Below the pieces are notes generated by a model. That model was not told the DNA's origin and searched no databases. It saw nothing but the letters and a program-made list of their open reading frames with translations. The translations under genes were made by a program, and so were the position numbers. Positions 14,655 to 27,535 of a DNA stretch of 64,000 nt are shown piece by piece. Each line of letters begins with the position of its first letter. Position 1 is the first letter of the stretch. The DNA is from Taenia hydatigena (lineage: Eukaryota; Platyhelminthes; Cestoda; Cyclophyllidea; Taeniidae): assembly GCA_036345935.2 (NCBI GenBank), contig JADWOT020000009.1, forward strand, positions 1,068,287-1,132,286, given 5' to 3'.

Positions 14655-14818
14655 TAGCGTCCCGAGGCTCCCTTGAGGCAAAAGAAGGCAGAATACTAAG
14701 GTAGAATATATATATTCAACAGACAAGGGGAAGTGAGCTGCTGACATGGCAGCTAGGGCAATATGGCCACCTCTGTGATCCTGACCGAAACCGGTAGTCC
14801 AAACAAACAAAGTATTAC
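14655..14818 (-). repeat. Family R copy, left arm of a snap-back pair
   Basis: On the minus strand this reads TACTTTGTTTGTTTGGAC, then GATCACAGAGGTGGCC, ATATTGCCCTAGCTGC, a TTGAATATATATATTC block, and GGGAGCCTCGGGACGCTA. It matches 14899-15080 in opposite orientation, and the match runs outwards through the ACTTTGTTTGTT block. The pair could fold into a hairpin with about 160-bp arms and an 80-base loop. Confidence 0.75.
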
Positions 14819-14898
14819 ATTGCCCCTCTTCTCTTTCGAGCGTCATCCCCAATGCGCTCCTTGGTAGACATCCCGCGCCAACCATTACAACGTAATTG

Positions 14899-15080
14899 TA
14901 GTACTTTGTTTGTTAAAACTATCGGTTTTGGCCAAGGTCACAGAGGTGGCCATATTGCCCTAGCTGCGTAGGCTGACCTCTGGGCCACGCCAGTAGCTTA
15001 TTTCCATCTGTCCGTCAAATATATGTATTCTACCCTAGTATTTTGCTTTCTTTTGCCTTTGAGGGAGCCTCAGGACGCTA
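14899..15080 (+). repeat. Family R copy, right arm of a snap-back pair
   Basis: Landmarks in order are GTACTTTGTTTGTT, TCGGTTTTGGCCAAGGTCAC, AGAGGTGGCCATATTGCCCT, AGCTGCGTAGGCTG, AAATATATGTATTCTA, TTGCTTTCTTTTGCC and CCTCAGGACGCTA. This is the longest copy in the window. It mirrors 14655-14818 and repeats directly at 15711-15868. Confidence 0.75.
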
Positions 15081-15710
15081 CAGTAATCAGTGCTGCAAGA
15101 ATCATCCGCGAGCTAGCCATGCCAGTCGTCGACATTCGACGCGATTGAGGCGATGCTTGACACCAAAGTCAGTGATTCTTTATGGCAATTTGACTGGACT
15201 TGCAGCTTAGTCCTGCTAGGGACCAAAGTTCAGAAATAGGAGACCCGGCCTCTGGTCTACAAAGCACATTTATAGAACATAAGCATTATAAATGTAATAC
15301 TTATGCCCATCAAATGTGCTTTTTTGGACAGAGGCGGGAGGACAATTTTAACCTGATCATGGGGTCGTGTGGTGACTCTCCAGATGTCGATCTATCCCCG
15401 TCTTGAACTCTCCTACGATGTTACTCCATGCCTTCCCTCGACGTACAATGGAGATGTCTAAGTGTATTCAGCCTTCTACATCAATCTGTCCCTTAACCTG
15501 CAATCACTGGCCGCTTGACCTCCTGCACATTAGGAGAAAACTTCTCTTCAAGATCAAAGTTAGTTGGAATAATTTGCGCAATTCAATGGAATGTGGGCTC
15601 CTTCTTACTGCGTAAAATAAGTAAAGTATTTATTTGTTAATTGCTTTTGCATTTAAAGTGCTGAATTGAAAAAATAAAACAACACGTCTGATGACGCTAA
15701 TCAAATCAAA

Positions 15711-15868
15711 TCGGTTTTGGTTAGGGTCACAGAGGTGGCTCTATTGTTCTAGCTGCGTAGGCTGCCCTTGGGCCATACCAGCAGCTCATTTCCCTGTCTG
15801 TTGAACATATATATGTTGCTATGGTATTTTGCCTTCTTTTGCCTTTAAAAAAGTCTCGGGACGCTACA
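15711..15868 (+). repeat. Family R copy, direct repeat of 14899-15080
   Basis: The copy begins TCGGTTTTGGTTAGGGTCAC and contains AGAGGTGGC, AGCTGCGTAGGCTG, CATATATATGTTGCTA, TTGCCTTCTTTTGCC and TCTCGGGACGCTA. It agrees with the 14.9-kb copy along its whole length, with scattered substitutions and no large gaps. It ends about 150 bp upstream of the protease start codon. Confidence 0.75.
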
Positions 15869-16016
15869 CTAATTGTATTTTATAAATTCAGAGTAATGAT
15901 TTAATATTAAACTTTTTTGTAAATGCAATTTAAAAAAACCAAAAAACTACTGAATTTATGTGGGAACCATAACTTTACAAAATCGGTGTTACTGTTTTGC
16001 GAAAGTGGCGCTTTGA

Positions 16017-19000
16017 ATGCGCTACTGCGAATTTTCGCTGGGGCGCTCAATTTGCGCTGGCCACCTGGGTCTAAATTCACCCTTTAGAATGACGGGAAGG
16101 GTTGCAGCTCTAAGTAATGGCAGTGTAGTTCGTGGTTTTCGGATGTTAAAAGTAGCCGCTTTATTTGCTTTACATTTTCTAGACTTTTAATATTGACGAG
16201 TTTCGTTTGTTTGTCATACAAATGCATCATGAGAAGTCTGGGGCCAATTTGATTCATCTTCTTCGCGATGATCCCAATCGGACCTTCGGGTTTGTCCTTG
16301 CTACCACTTTTAAACAGTGTCTTTGATTGTCGTGGCTGTAATTCAGAGTTCTTTCTCTTCCTTTGTTATAGCGTTCAGTTCAGAACCATTCCATTTGATG
16401 ACTCCGGAATGCCTCACATTCTCGAACATACGGTGCTTTGCGGGTCAAAGAAGTACCCCGTTCGTGATCCCTTCTTCAAGATGCTACGTCGAAGCCAGGC
16501 TACATTCATGAATGCTTATACAGGTATTTAACCAAACCGTTTAATGTCTGTTGCATTCTAGCCAGCGATTGGACCATGTATCCCTTTAGCACTATGAATG
16601 AGATAGACTATCAGAATCTCCTCTCTGTTTACGTCGATGCGGCATTTTTTCCAAATCTATCAAAAATGGACTTTATGTGAGTAAAATTTCTGGCGTTATG
16701 CTTAAATCATTTTGGTCCTGACGATAACTTTGTCAGAATTTAACGAGGTGCATCCTTTTTGGCCTACGGCTACTCCTTATTTTTACCTGCCTTTACGACA
16801 TTTTTGATTTCCGAAACAAACTTCAATTTTTTTTGTTCTGGTACATTTTGGGTATGCTATTTCCGGGACTTATGGTAATGTAGATTCATCTAGAATCGAT
16901 CGTGTAGATTTTAACAGCCTCATTTCTGAGACTGATGTCTCTAGAATTTCAAACTTACTTTACATGGGTTACGAAAACATGCAAAGTAATTGGGCAGATA
17001 AGTATAGTAAGTGAATATGCATCTGGCAATTTAAAGCAAAAATAAAATGAAGTGAGTTGTTCTCCCACTATTCATTGTGACTTACTGAATGCAATGCAGC
17101 TTATAATCTGGGATGTGTTGCCAGTTTTTGGCACACCTTTAAGTTATTGATTGGGTAATTTGACGTAGAATTGAAGGGTTTTGAAGCCTCTTTTGTGTTG
17201 ATGCGGAACTCTCCACTTTGTGGGTTGTTTCTTTACATAACTCCTTTTGGGATGTTTGCCAGCGTTTTCAAAACTTTAGTCTCCAAATTCTACTTAGTGC
17301 TATTCATGTTTTGGTGGTAAGATTTAGCCAAGCTTCATATTTAACTTACTTCATAGATTTGCGTGAAGATGAAATTGTGACAGGACTAGACTTTTTATTC
17401 TTCTGCTACACCTCAACTTCACTTTGAGCTATCTTCAAGGATTTTTAATTGTCGCTCTTTGGGAAACATCCGCAACCTTTGCGTCTTGTGACAGGATTTT
17501 CTTCGTATAACCTTTTGAAATCGTTGAATTCTTTGTCTGTAGTGAATTAAGGGTAGGAGTACCATTCATTTCTTACTGAAGTACAGAGTGCCAACACGGC
17601 GGAAATACATCTACTCGATGCGATATAAATTGAAGATATTCTAGTAAAATTCGCAAACAGGCGCGATTAGTCAATCAATTCAAATAAGGTACTGTTCTCG
17701 ACTTAAGTTCTTACTATCTCACCTGAAGGTCGAGGGGATCTAATGCCGCACCCAAGTGGCACTAGGCAATTACATGATTGCCTACGAAATCGATTGGCCG
17801 GCTGTAGAAGGAAAAAACTTTATAGAGGTAACTTTCAAAATTGTCTTGTTGAAAAGGACCATTAGTTGTGAAATTGGCTGCTTTGGTGAATGATATGCGC
17901 TGGGAAGCTTTTGATGGTAATTGGCTTTTATTTAAAGTCACATGAATTTCACTTGGTTATTTTATTTCTACTAATCTGCGTTAGCAATCCCCAAACTATT
18001 GTAAAGTCAAGAAAATTTAAGGGTTTTTGCCCGAAGAATGCTCATTTCTACAAATTTCGTAAAGTCCCGCCAACGTAAGAGCATAGTAACATAATTTTTA
18101 AATTGAAATCCGTTTCTGGGCTATTCCATTTTAACTTAAAATACTAAGGCAAATCGCACAATCAGGTCAAACAGGTCGTAGGAGTACACCCTTAATGGAC
18201 TGTTACATGCTTCTGGTTCACCATTTTCGGTACCATCACTCAAAAGCAGTCTTCTGTTAATGGCATTTCTTTTTTCCTTTAACAAGGCACACGGGTTTAG
18301 TTGCATCCTATACAGAACTTAGTACCGCTGGTGTAGTCACCAAATTGTGGGGCTAAGAGGTCCCGCTTAGTAACAACTGATTAGCATTAGTATTATTTCA
18401 CTGCATGATCTTCATCTTTTTTGGACTGTTGCCCTTGACTCTCTGATTTTGCACCCGCGTAAATGTGTGGAGAATGGAGCTGCGACTTTAAACACTAGTA
18501 TTTTTTGCAGGCAGGAAGGCTGGCGTCTGGAGCCAGAGAGGTTGGAAGACTCTTCCTCCAAGTTGCTCCTCAAGGGTGTAGTCTACAACGAGATGAAGGG
18601 CGTTTTCGTAAGTTCATTCATTCTCATCTTTTCCCGTTCTTTCTATAGTCAAATTCGCTAAACCTTCTGGCTCAAACTGTGGAGAATAACCTCTTGCCAG
18701 TGAGCTATGGTCATGTTAGCGGAGGCCACCCCGATGCTATCCCTAGCCTAAGTTTGGAGGCGTTGAAGAAGTTCCACAGTACCTTCTATCATCCAAGCAA
18801 TGCTACGTAAGTGAGATGGTATTTTTTGTCATCTATCTTTTTATCTGTTTTTGTACCGCATCTGACTCAAGCTTGCCTGGGTTACGAACCGTTTGGCATT
18901 TGGATGAGATGCTGAACGCGATGCCAGAGCGCAACGTTCAAGAATGAATTAAATAATCACTTTGATTGATGAATCATTCAACTTTTCAGCACCTTTCTCG

Positions 19001-22000
19001 CTGAAAAATAAAAATCGCAGTTTCGGTGCTTTACGCCTTGGTGGTGACCAAGGGGACTTTTTCGGCAAGACAAGGTGATGGAGCGCTTTATGCTGCCTCA
19101 AAACTTACCGTTGAGAAGACCTCAGGTCAAAATTTGGGGTGGAACGAAGATACCGCCTTTGTCTCTGCATTCATCTGCTGATAATTCTCCATGACTACCC
19201 GTTATTGTACCTGACCGATTTTCATTGATTCTCCTGTCGTAATGTTTCTTTGGTGCAAAGCTAGATTGTCCCAATCATAATGGGTCTTTGCTGTATGAAG
19301 GTCTCGTATTCCTGCGAATTCTATACCTATAGGGTCAGTTGAGTAGCTGTTTAGACGTTCAGTCTACTTGGCTCTCAAGTTTATGATCTTATAAAAGTAA
19401 AACTTTCTTCGGTGTGAAATGACTGGGTGACTTACTCGTAGAGGTCTAAATTGTGACCAGAATGCAGCCCAATATTTCCTAGAAATTAGTTTAATAACCT
19501 CTGATTGGATGACTGTTTAGAACATCAGTCAGAATTTATGTATCTTCCCGTCTTATAGCGTTAGCTTGTAGTAGTTTAAACGAGTCGAGACCTTACGAAA
19601 TCTTATTTTCTCCAGCTTTTACACCTATGGAAACATCGAACTGGAGGAATGTTTGGAAGCCCTGGACATCGAGTGCTTATCCAAATTCACCTCTCAGCCG
19701 GCTTCACCGCAAGTACCTCTGGAACCCCGTTGGACGGAACCTGTAGGCACCAAGATGATCAACTGGCTTGCTTTCTTGCCTGTCTGTCTCTTCATAGCTT
19801 TTTCGATCTTTGTCTGTTTTCTTACCCTCTAGAGGCGCATTAAGCTGACCTGTCAACCAGATCCCACTCTCGCGGATCCCTCCAGAAGTGGTGTGGTCTC
19901 CGTCAGCTTTGCTCTAATTGAGTATGTCTTTTTTAACTAAACATTTGGTAGTATCGAAGTCCAAATCCCTTTTGCTGTCTCGAGACCCTTTTTTCCATAA
20001 TGGCAATTTCCATGATGTCATAATTCTACTGTTTCCGTAGAATTGAAAATAAATGGGTTGGAATATTCTCGTTTTTAACTGATGACAAGTTATGAGTCTA
20101 CTATCGGCATATGCTATTTAACGATTGCTTAAGAAATGTGCACTTTCGCGTCAAATTCATGAAGCGATTCATAAATGTCACCGTATTTGTGGCCATTCCA
20201 CTATAATAACGTGTCTGCTCTCGTGCGACATTTTATCACTGTGTTGGCATGTTTCTTGGTTTGTCCGCCTTTTTGGATGTCAATTTTTCGCGCCTCTTAG
20301 GCAGGAAAATTATGGGCGTCCTACTTAGTTTCCAACATTTTTTGACTGGACGAAGAGAGAATGCTAGTTTTTCTCATTTTTTGCGGCGTAATCCAACGGC
20401 TCGATCTTCCAGTATCCTACCCATTGGGAAAATGAGCATTGTATCCTTAACCTTTGAGGTGATTGAATCTCATCTATTCATTTTTCTCAAATGCCATTTA
20501 AGTAGCCCATGTGTATTAGGTGTCACTCGGTGCTACCATTTCTATTAAGATTTCGGTATAGAATTTAAAAGTCGAACGTTTATTTAAGTGCAGATTCATA
20601 ATCCCAACTCATTCGCTTGCAGCATTTGTGACATCTACACCAATTTCGCTCTCTCAATCGCCCTCTGCCTATTGATTGAGGGGGATAGCGCGCCTCTTTA
20701 CCGAGGTCTCATCGAATCGGGCCTGGGTCTAGACTGGACTCCTCCAGTTCATGGCATGGACCGCGGTATCCGAACCACCTGTTTCCACGTTGGTTTACAG
20801 GGCGTTCAACCCGGTGCAGATGTTGAACGCGTGGAGGCCGTGGTGATGGAAATACTTACACAGACGGTGAAAACGGGCTTTCCTAAGGTTTGTAGTCGAG
20901 ACGTTACTGAATTCGCCATGAGTAGTTTTGAAGGTTTGAACGAAAGTAAGAGCTGAAGGCCATTTTGGTCCTTTAGGAACGAGTGGAAGCAGTGCTACAT
21001 CGGCAGGAGATAGCATTGCGCGAGGACAGCGCAAGATTTGGTCTACAAGTAATTCTAGGCCTGGCGGGGATTGCCAATCACGGTGGTGATGTGCAGACGG
21101 CGCTTTCGGTGCAACAAATGGTGGACCGGTTCAAGTCAGAGCTGGCCGCAGATCCGGAGATGCTGCAGAAACTGATTGATCGCTATTTGTTGCAGAATCC
21201 ACATCGTCTCTGTGTGACTATGTTGACTGATGCGGAGTTTGGAGCAAAGCAGAAGGTGAAGGAGGCTCAGAGACTTGAAAAAGCTATTGGCGGAATGTCG
21301 GCGGAGAAAAAAGAAGAGGCGCTTAAAGAGGGTTCGTGGGATTTGTTGGTTTGCTCCTGGTTATTTTTGCTCCCGAATATGAGGGTTGAATAACGGCAAA
21401 TTTTAATTATTTCAGTTCCTTTGAAAGGTTCGAAATGTGCGATATGTTATTTGGCTATCTTTGGACGAACTTCTTATTTTTTTGGTACATTGCTAGTCCT
21501 TCAGTCTTTTCACACACTGATAGAGAAAGTAACTTGAGCCTGACGTACCCACGCTCAAAAAGACAGAAGATATATGCTATGGGTGCTTTAATACACTGAC
21601 TCATATGACCCACGAATTCTACGCACAGTACAGTGCCTGAATGAAACGCGTTAGAAGTGACCAAATGGGATAGCCTATAGTCTTTATCTTGTACATATCG
21701 CCATCATTAGTTGAGCAAATATGTTATTAATAATGGTACAACGATTGTTGATTATTAAAGTAATGCTGTAATGGATGGGTGGGATGAAATCCAGAAGCTC
21801 TTTTACTGTCGTCTGTTTCGTTCGTCCGGCAAGGGAGCATCCGAAGGTCTTAACGTTAAGAGGAGGAACTCGTCATATTTTCTTCCTTGTCGTATTGTAA
21901 GTCCAATTTTCATTCATTCGGCCAAATTGATTGCCAACGAGAAAGGGATTGAATAATTGAAAAAGTTGGCACGGTTAATGCTTCGTGTTTTGACGTGCCT

Positions 22001-25000
22001 CAGGGAGGTTCATACAATACAGAACACGTATTTATGTGCTCACGCATTATTTGGGCATGGGTTTGCGTTAGCCTGCTGTCCGTACGGTACGGGCTTTTAT
22101 ATTCTCTACTTTCTCCTGTTATTTTGATTGGTTTCTAAGAATTGAAACTCAAATTTAAAGTTGCAGAAGCTTTTTCCAAACACTCACCGTACAGCATTTG
22201 GACAAGGCGCAATGTGTAGTGATTTCAGTAAACAACTTGGACTAGGTGATTTAACGCTCCAAAGCTCGCCATGTTCGTATTGCCTGCCTTATCATCAAAA
22301 CTCGCTGCTCATCTCAACCACTTCCTTATCATCGCCTTTTAGCGCGTGAATTAGCGGAGAGGCAGAAGAATCAGGCAAAAGAGGACGTCTCTTGTTTACC
22401 TTGTCTCAGTCTCCTTGATATACCTCCAAAGTGCCGGCCTGAGCCCTTCACAGAGATGCAGAGTGAGTTGATCCTCTGACTTTTTCGTTTCAAATAGACG
22501 CTCCTTTTGTAGTTATTTTGTACTCATTACTTAGTTTACGTATTAAGTGCCGTGTTTCGGGATTAAAAGGAATTAAATACCAGAACTGACCAATAAATGG
22601 TAATGGATTCTTCTCTGTTTGATCTGTCCAAAGTGTGTATCATCAATTCTATTTAAGCCTCTAATTGGATGGCACTCGGAATGATTTTGCTGTCGTCTGG
22701 TATGCTTTCCTATTTTATTGCCTATACTTACATTTTCTTAAGCGCACGCCTTCTAATCTTTTCATTGCTGCAAAAGATTACCTTCAGAAGGATGTAATGA
22801 GGGTGAGTCTTAGAAATATTTTAAGTCAGAAGAAACGATGGTGGACAGTTGAAACTGAATGTTTTGTGAAGCCTTCTTACGAGCAGATTTTTGAGGCAGT
22901 TTGCGGCTTTCCTTTGGCTGCTTCCAATGGAAGAGCTTTTCTTGCACACTTTCTAGTTGTATTGTGTTGAGCACGTGTGTATCTTGCTTGGTTCCCAGCA
23001 AAATGAAGGACTGCGTCTGAAGTCTCCCAAACGCACAGCGTAAATTGTCTTCTAGGGGTAAAGTGATGCATTTTTGAAGTGAGTGGATTGTTTGGAAACA
23101 ACCGATGGCGTGCTACTTCTCTTACCTGGAGAAGTGATCGAAATCTCGCAGTTTTTGAAGCCTCTTTTCAGTAAAATGTTTTTCCCTTTCAACAGTTGGT
23201 GAGACGTCAGTTAATTTGAATCAGGCACCAACAAATGGAATCGTCTACCTGCATGCTCTTGCCAACATATCCGACCTTCCCCAGGACCTCCTGATCTACT
23301 TGCCCATTTTCACATCCCTTTTCTCCCAGTTAGTTCTCTTTGTTCTCTACTTTTGGCGAACCATCTTTGCAAAATATGATCTATTTTTGACTTTTATGCA
23401 TACCAGACTTGGTGCGGACGGTTTGACCTATCAGGAAATGGACCTGCTTCAAGAACTCCATACTGGCTCCCTCTGCGCCAGTCCCCATGCTATAGCTAGT
23501 CTTTCTGCGCCTGAGGCAGAGGCGAAGCCTTGCGCTCGACACCTACACATCTCGGCGTATTGCCTAGCTGACAGAGTGCCACGGATGCTGGAGCTCTTAT
23601 ACAAGCGTCTAAGTGCAAATGATTGGTGTGATCGGGCGCGCATATCCACACTCCTGGCTGCTGATGCTGCGAGTCAGTGGTCGGCCAATGCGCTTTCACA
23701 TAGTGGTAAGGCGTAATTTTAAATCAGCATCAGGTTTTTTCTATGTTGGCTGTTTGGATTTGAGTAGATTTTTATTCGTGGATAGGGTGTTCAGCCTTCA
23801 TTTTGTACATTTGGTTTGATCCTTAATAGCTAGTCCGCTCATTAAGGGAATATTTTGCTTTGGCGTCAGAAACTGGTGCTATTTGGGGTTGGGTAGCAGC
23901 TAGGTCATTCCTGAAGCTACCATGGAATCGGAAAGCATAGATTTGGCTTAATTACTCACCTGTGGAATTACTTGAAAAGAACCATAATTAAAGAATATAT
24001 TTCCTTTTAATCAACAGCTCACTGCTTCGCTATGCGTCGTGCATCGGTCAATCTCTGCTCTCTCGGTCGAATGTCCGAAGTATGGAGTGGCGTCGAGCAG
24101 GCTGCTTTCATGCGCTCTTTGGTGGCTCGTCTAACAACCTGTTCAGACACAGCGGAACGCGATCAAGCTTTTGAAGATTTTGTTGCCAAAATGCGTGCTA
24201 TCGCCGAACACCTTTTACTACGCCAGGCGAGACTTCGGTCTGTTGTTTGTATTGGTGCATGGCATTCAGCTAAACGCGCAAATTGTCCATTTTCACTATA
24301 GCATTACTTTTCCCCTTAGGTTCAGCCTCCATGGAGAGGAAGAGAGTTTGGCGCCAGCTTGTGGGCAACTGGAGGCCTTTCTTGCAGCGCTGCCTTTAAA
24401 GGTGGTCGAAGGGGAAGAAGTGAAGCTCACTCCTGATCCACCCGCTCTAGAGTCGAAAAATGCTTTTGTTGTCCTGCCCTACTCTGTCTATTATACGGGG
24501 CTCGCGTTGCCTGCACCATACTACGCTTCTCCTGAATTTCCTGCGCAAGTTGAACCCCTCAAAGTTTGAAATTTTGGATGGGAGCTCTTAATATGCCGAA
24601 TAAAGGGAAGCTTTAACCTGGTGGGAAAAGTGTCTAGGAATCTGGTTCTTTGAAAAAGGGTCAGCAAACGAGGTTCTTGCATTCGCTCACAAGTTTAAAT
24701 TCGGTCACCTTTTTTTACACATTTGGTGGCAGAAGCTTTCGCGCTAGCTGCCCCCTCCGTTTCTACGTAAGCTTTATTTCTCCGCTGCCCGTTTCATTTC
24801 CTATTTGATTGCCTAACGTCAAGGAAGTATTATAGTCATCGTTTGGAGAAACTCTGTTGGCAGAATATGAAGGCCAAGGGTATGAATAGGGTGGTGTCTC
24901 CCTCCTTATCCTCAAGTGGAGCATATGTGGTCCTCGCACGGATGATAGATTCTGCTTTTTCTCAGGCTTGCAACACTTTAGTCCTTTGAATGTGCTTTGT

Positions 25001-27489
25001 CTACCTTTGAGCGATTCATAACCAGAATCAAATTTTTAAACCACTTGCAGAGACCTTCTCTAGTTTTAAACGACTGGGTTTGCGAAGAAATCCTGCGTTT
25101 CAATGCCAAGTTAAACTCGGTCCGTGAGGTGGGGAAGCTAAAATCACATCCATCAGGTTCAAACAAGGTATCAGAATAACAGGAGAGTAGGAGGGAGTAC
25201 AAGAGTATGGCGTCGCCAAACTGCTCCATGCCGGGACAAGCCAGTTCAGGAAGCTAATTCGGGAACGATTTGATCTGCTATTATTTATTTTATAGGAGGC
25301 GGTGACATGCAAATGGGTAATAGACTAGAAACGATGATTCGCTACCTATAATGGCATTTTGCGCTTTAATGTAGCATAGAAACCTTGATAATTGGAACAC
25401 TTGATGATACAAATCTAACTTGCTTTTGACTTGACACAGTCAGACTTTGGTTCCATCCGAAATGACTTGACGTCGTAGCATTTGCTTGATAAATGAATCT
25501 CTGACTTCACTCAATGCGGAATGCATGCAAACAGCCAAGTGATTTGCGTTCGAGGTGTAACTTTTGGTGATTATTCGATCTCATCTGTTCTTCTCTTGGC
25601 CTCAGAGGGAGTTTTTTGGAAGACGGAAAAATGTTAATTCAATCTTCTACATTTTGCAAAAAGTGTAACACTTTTTTCATTGCTCTTATGCTTCCAGGTA
25701 CCGAGTATTGTCCAAGCTTCTCAATTCGGTATTCCTTCACACAGCTATTCGGTAAGTTCTTGTTTTTCCCACTCACTTCTTTCGAAAACCTTTTGATTCT
25801 TCTTAACAAAAGTATAGCTTTTGCTATTCCTAAAGATCGCGCCAAGTGTTTTTTTCCCAACCCCAATTGCTCTTTTGGTTACCTTTGGTTCATTAACTTA
25901 GAGAGCGAGGTGGTGCCTACGGAGGTGGCAGCTGTGTCAGTCCTGGTCAGTTCGCCTTCTATTCATACAGGTTGGGCTCTTATCCCGCTATGTATCTGTA
26001 AAATTATATTTTTCCAAAAAATTTACGATGCCTTTAGGAGGTACTACTAAATTAGGTGTCATTTGCTTGCTTCTAGAATGGCCTTTTAACCACTTGTTTT
26101 TAGTCCACTTCATTGCATTCACAAAGAAAGCCTTTTTTTCTCTATCGTGCATGGTGTTACTGAAATAAAGTGTCATCTATTTACTTAAAGTGTTTTGTTT
26201 TTTTCTCGTGGAATTTGCTTCCTCTCGCTATAATTATAAAAAATCACTCTTTTCTACAGAGATCCCTCGCCTAGTGCAACCTTAAGAATATTCGAAGAAT
26301 CGCTTGACTTTGCTCTCTCCAATGAGTTCAAAGAGCAAGAACTTGTGGAGGCCAAGCTTTCTGTGTTCCAAGAGGTGAGTGAGACATGGGTTAATCGCAA
26401 TACGGAGTTACATCACATTTCCTCCACGGCTTCCCCTTTTTATTTGATGTTATAGATGTAAATAGTCTGTTTGCTCAATTGCCTTGGATTTTACTGAATA
26501 ATGCTTTTGGAACGTTAGTCTCGCAGTCCTGTGAATATGCCAGTAACGCCATGTTGCTATTCTCTTCCTTGTCAAGACATAGTGCACGTTAATTTAAGTT
26601 GTTTTTAAGCAGTCCAATTTCTTATTTAAGCTGTGTGAATGACACTTTCTGTAGCCATACCATCTTTCGATGCAACAAAATGCCTGTTATGAAGGTGGAA
26701 TCTCATTCACCAGGCTAGGAATAACCTTTATGATGCGGTCAATCTCACCTTGTTATTCGCGGGGCTGTCATCAGGAATGCAATGCAGAGTGCTTTTGATC
26801 CAAAGTCGATGTCTCGATTTTTTTGCTCAAGATGAATAAAAAACCCACGAAAACCCATGAGGGTTGAAGTAGAAGAGTACTCACGGGAGGGATTGGGGAT
26901 GGCGCTTCTAAACAAGAGAAGAACTTATGGTGAAGTAATATTTGTTTGGGTTGCTTATTTGATTTCGTGTTTTTTTTTAACAATCTTTTGCGGTCTCACG
27001 TACATGCTGATTGCGTGGAGCTTCGTTCGTACCATCTGTGTTAACTGCTTCAGCTCCTCCTTGCGTTTATAATGAAATTGTTCTCATACTGGTGGGCCCT
27101 GTTATAAATCCTGAGGCGACCCGGGCTCTACAAAACGCAGACTTATCAGGCACTGTAGATTGAACCAACAAAGTTGATGGAAAGTTTTACTGCTAATGTC
27201 CTTGATTTTTTTTGAACAGTTGGATAGTCCAGTTTCGGCAGGGTCGCGAGGTCTGCATGTCTTCCTGACAGGAATTGACGATGGGGAGCGACAGAGCCAG
27301 CGCGAACGTCTCTTCACGGTGGACGAAGTGGCTCTTAAGCAGGTGGCTCAACGTTTGCACGGCCAACTGGCGTGTGCAGAGCGCGTTGGTCGTGCGGTTC
27401 TAGGACCCAGGAGTGCGGAAATGGAGGAGAACAAAGGGGGAGAACAGAAGCGAGAGTGGGATGCGGTAGACCTTTCACAGTTTGATTAA
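16017..27489 (+). CDS. PITRM1: Presequence protease, mitochondrial (M16C metalloprotease), 19 exons
   Basis: PITRM1/PreP is a zinc peptidasome of the mitochondrial matrix that degrades cleaved targeting presequences and other short peptides. Exons: 16017-16151, 16183-16289, 16372-16523, 16562-16676, 18511-18607, 18649-18806, 19616-19742, 19833-19921, 20623-20887, 20977-21331, 22343-22462, 23196-23328, 23407-23705, 24018-24237, 24320-24548, 25698-25751, 25902-25970, 26260-26374, 27220-27489. The product is about 1,035 aa; human PITRM1 is about 1,037. The inverted zinc site HILEH falls near residues 96-100 and the third ligand, the Glu of NEMKG, near 197. The C-terminal transition-state motif ERGGAYGGG is near residue 887. 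The start at 16017 follows an in-frame TGA and gives an Arg-containing, acid-poor N-terminus that could serve as a targeting peptide; ATG 16089 is the alternative. All junctions are GT-AG and in frame except 24548/25698, where the phases disagree by two bases, so a microexon or unusual donor is likely. Catalytic residues look intact. Confidence 0.95.
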
Positions 27490-27529
27490 ATTGCCGAGAC
27501 CACCTTAGGTACTTTTACAGCAAATGCTA

Positions 27530-27535
27530 AATAAA
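27530..27535 (+). terminator. Poly(A) signal AATAAA of the protease gene
   Basis: A canonical AATAAA lies 41 bases after the protease stop codon and is followed within about 30 bases by T- and GT-rich sequence. This is the expected layout for 3' end formation and implies a very short 3' UTR. Confidence 0.65.

Larger units (their letters stand above)
1..16016. other. Long stretch without a defensible gene; repeats only
   Basis: I find no recognisable protein family, RNA gene or complete multi-exon gene here on either strand. Open frames are short, mostly lack splice signals and do not resemble known domains. The longest, at 136-510 (+) and 4359-4757 (-), look like chance frames. Two stretches are exon-like: 2646-2945 (+), and 4981-5167 (+), which is preceded by a TTGCTTACAG acceptor-like site. 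Both are listed as findings rather than genes. The stretch also contains diverged dispersed repeats, annotated separately. It may hold distal 5' sequence of the downstream protease gene, an unrecognised fast-evolving gene, or plain intergenic DNA. Confidence 0.5.
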
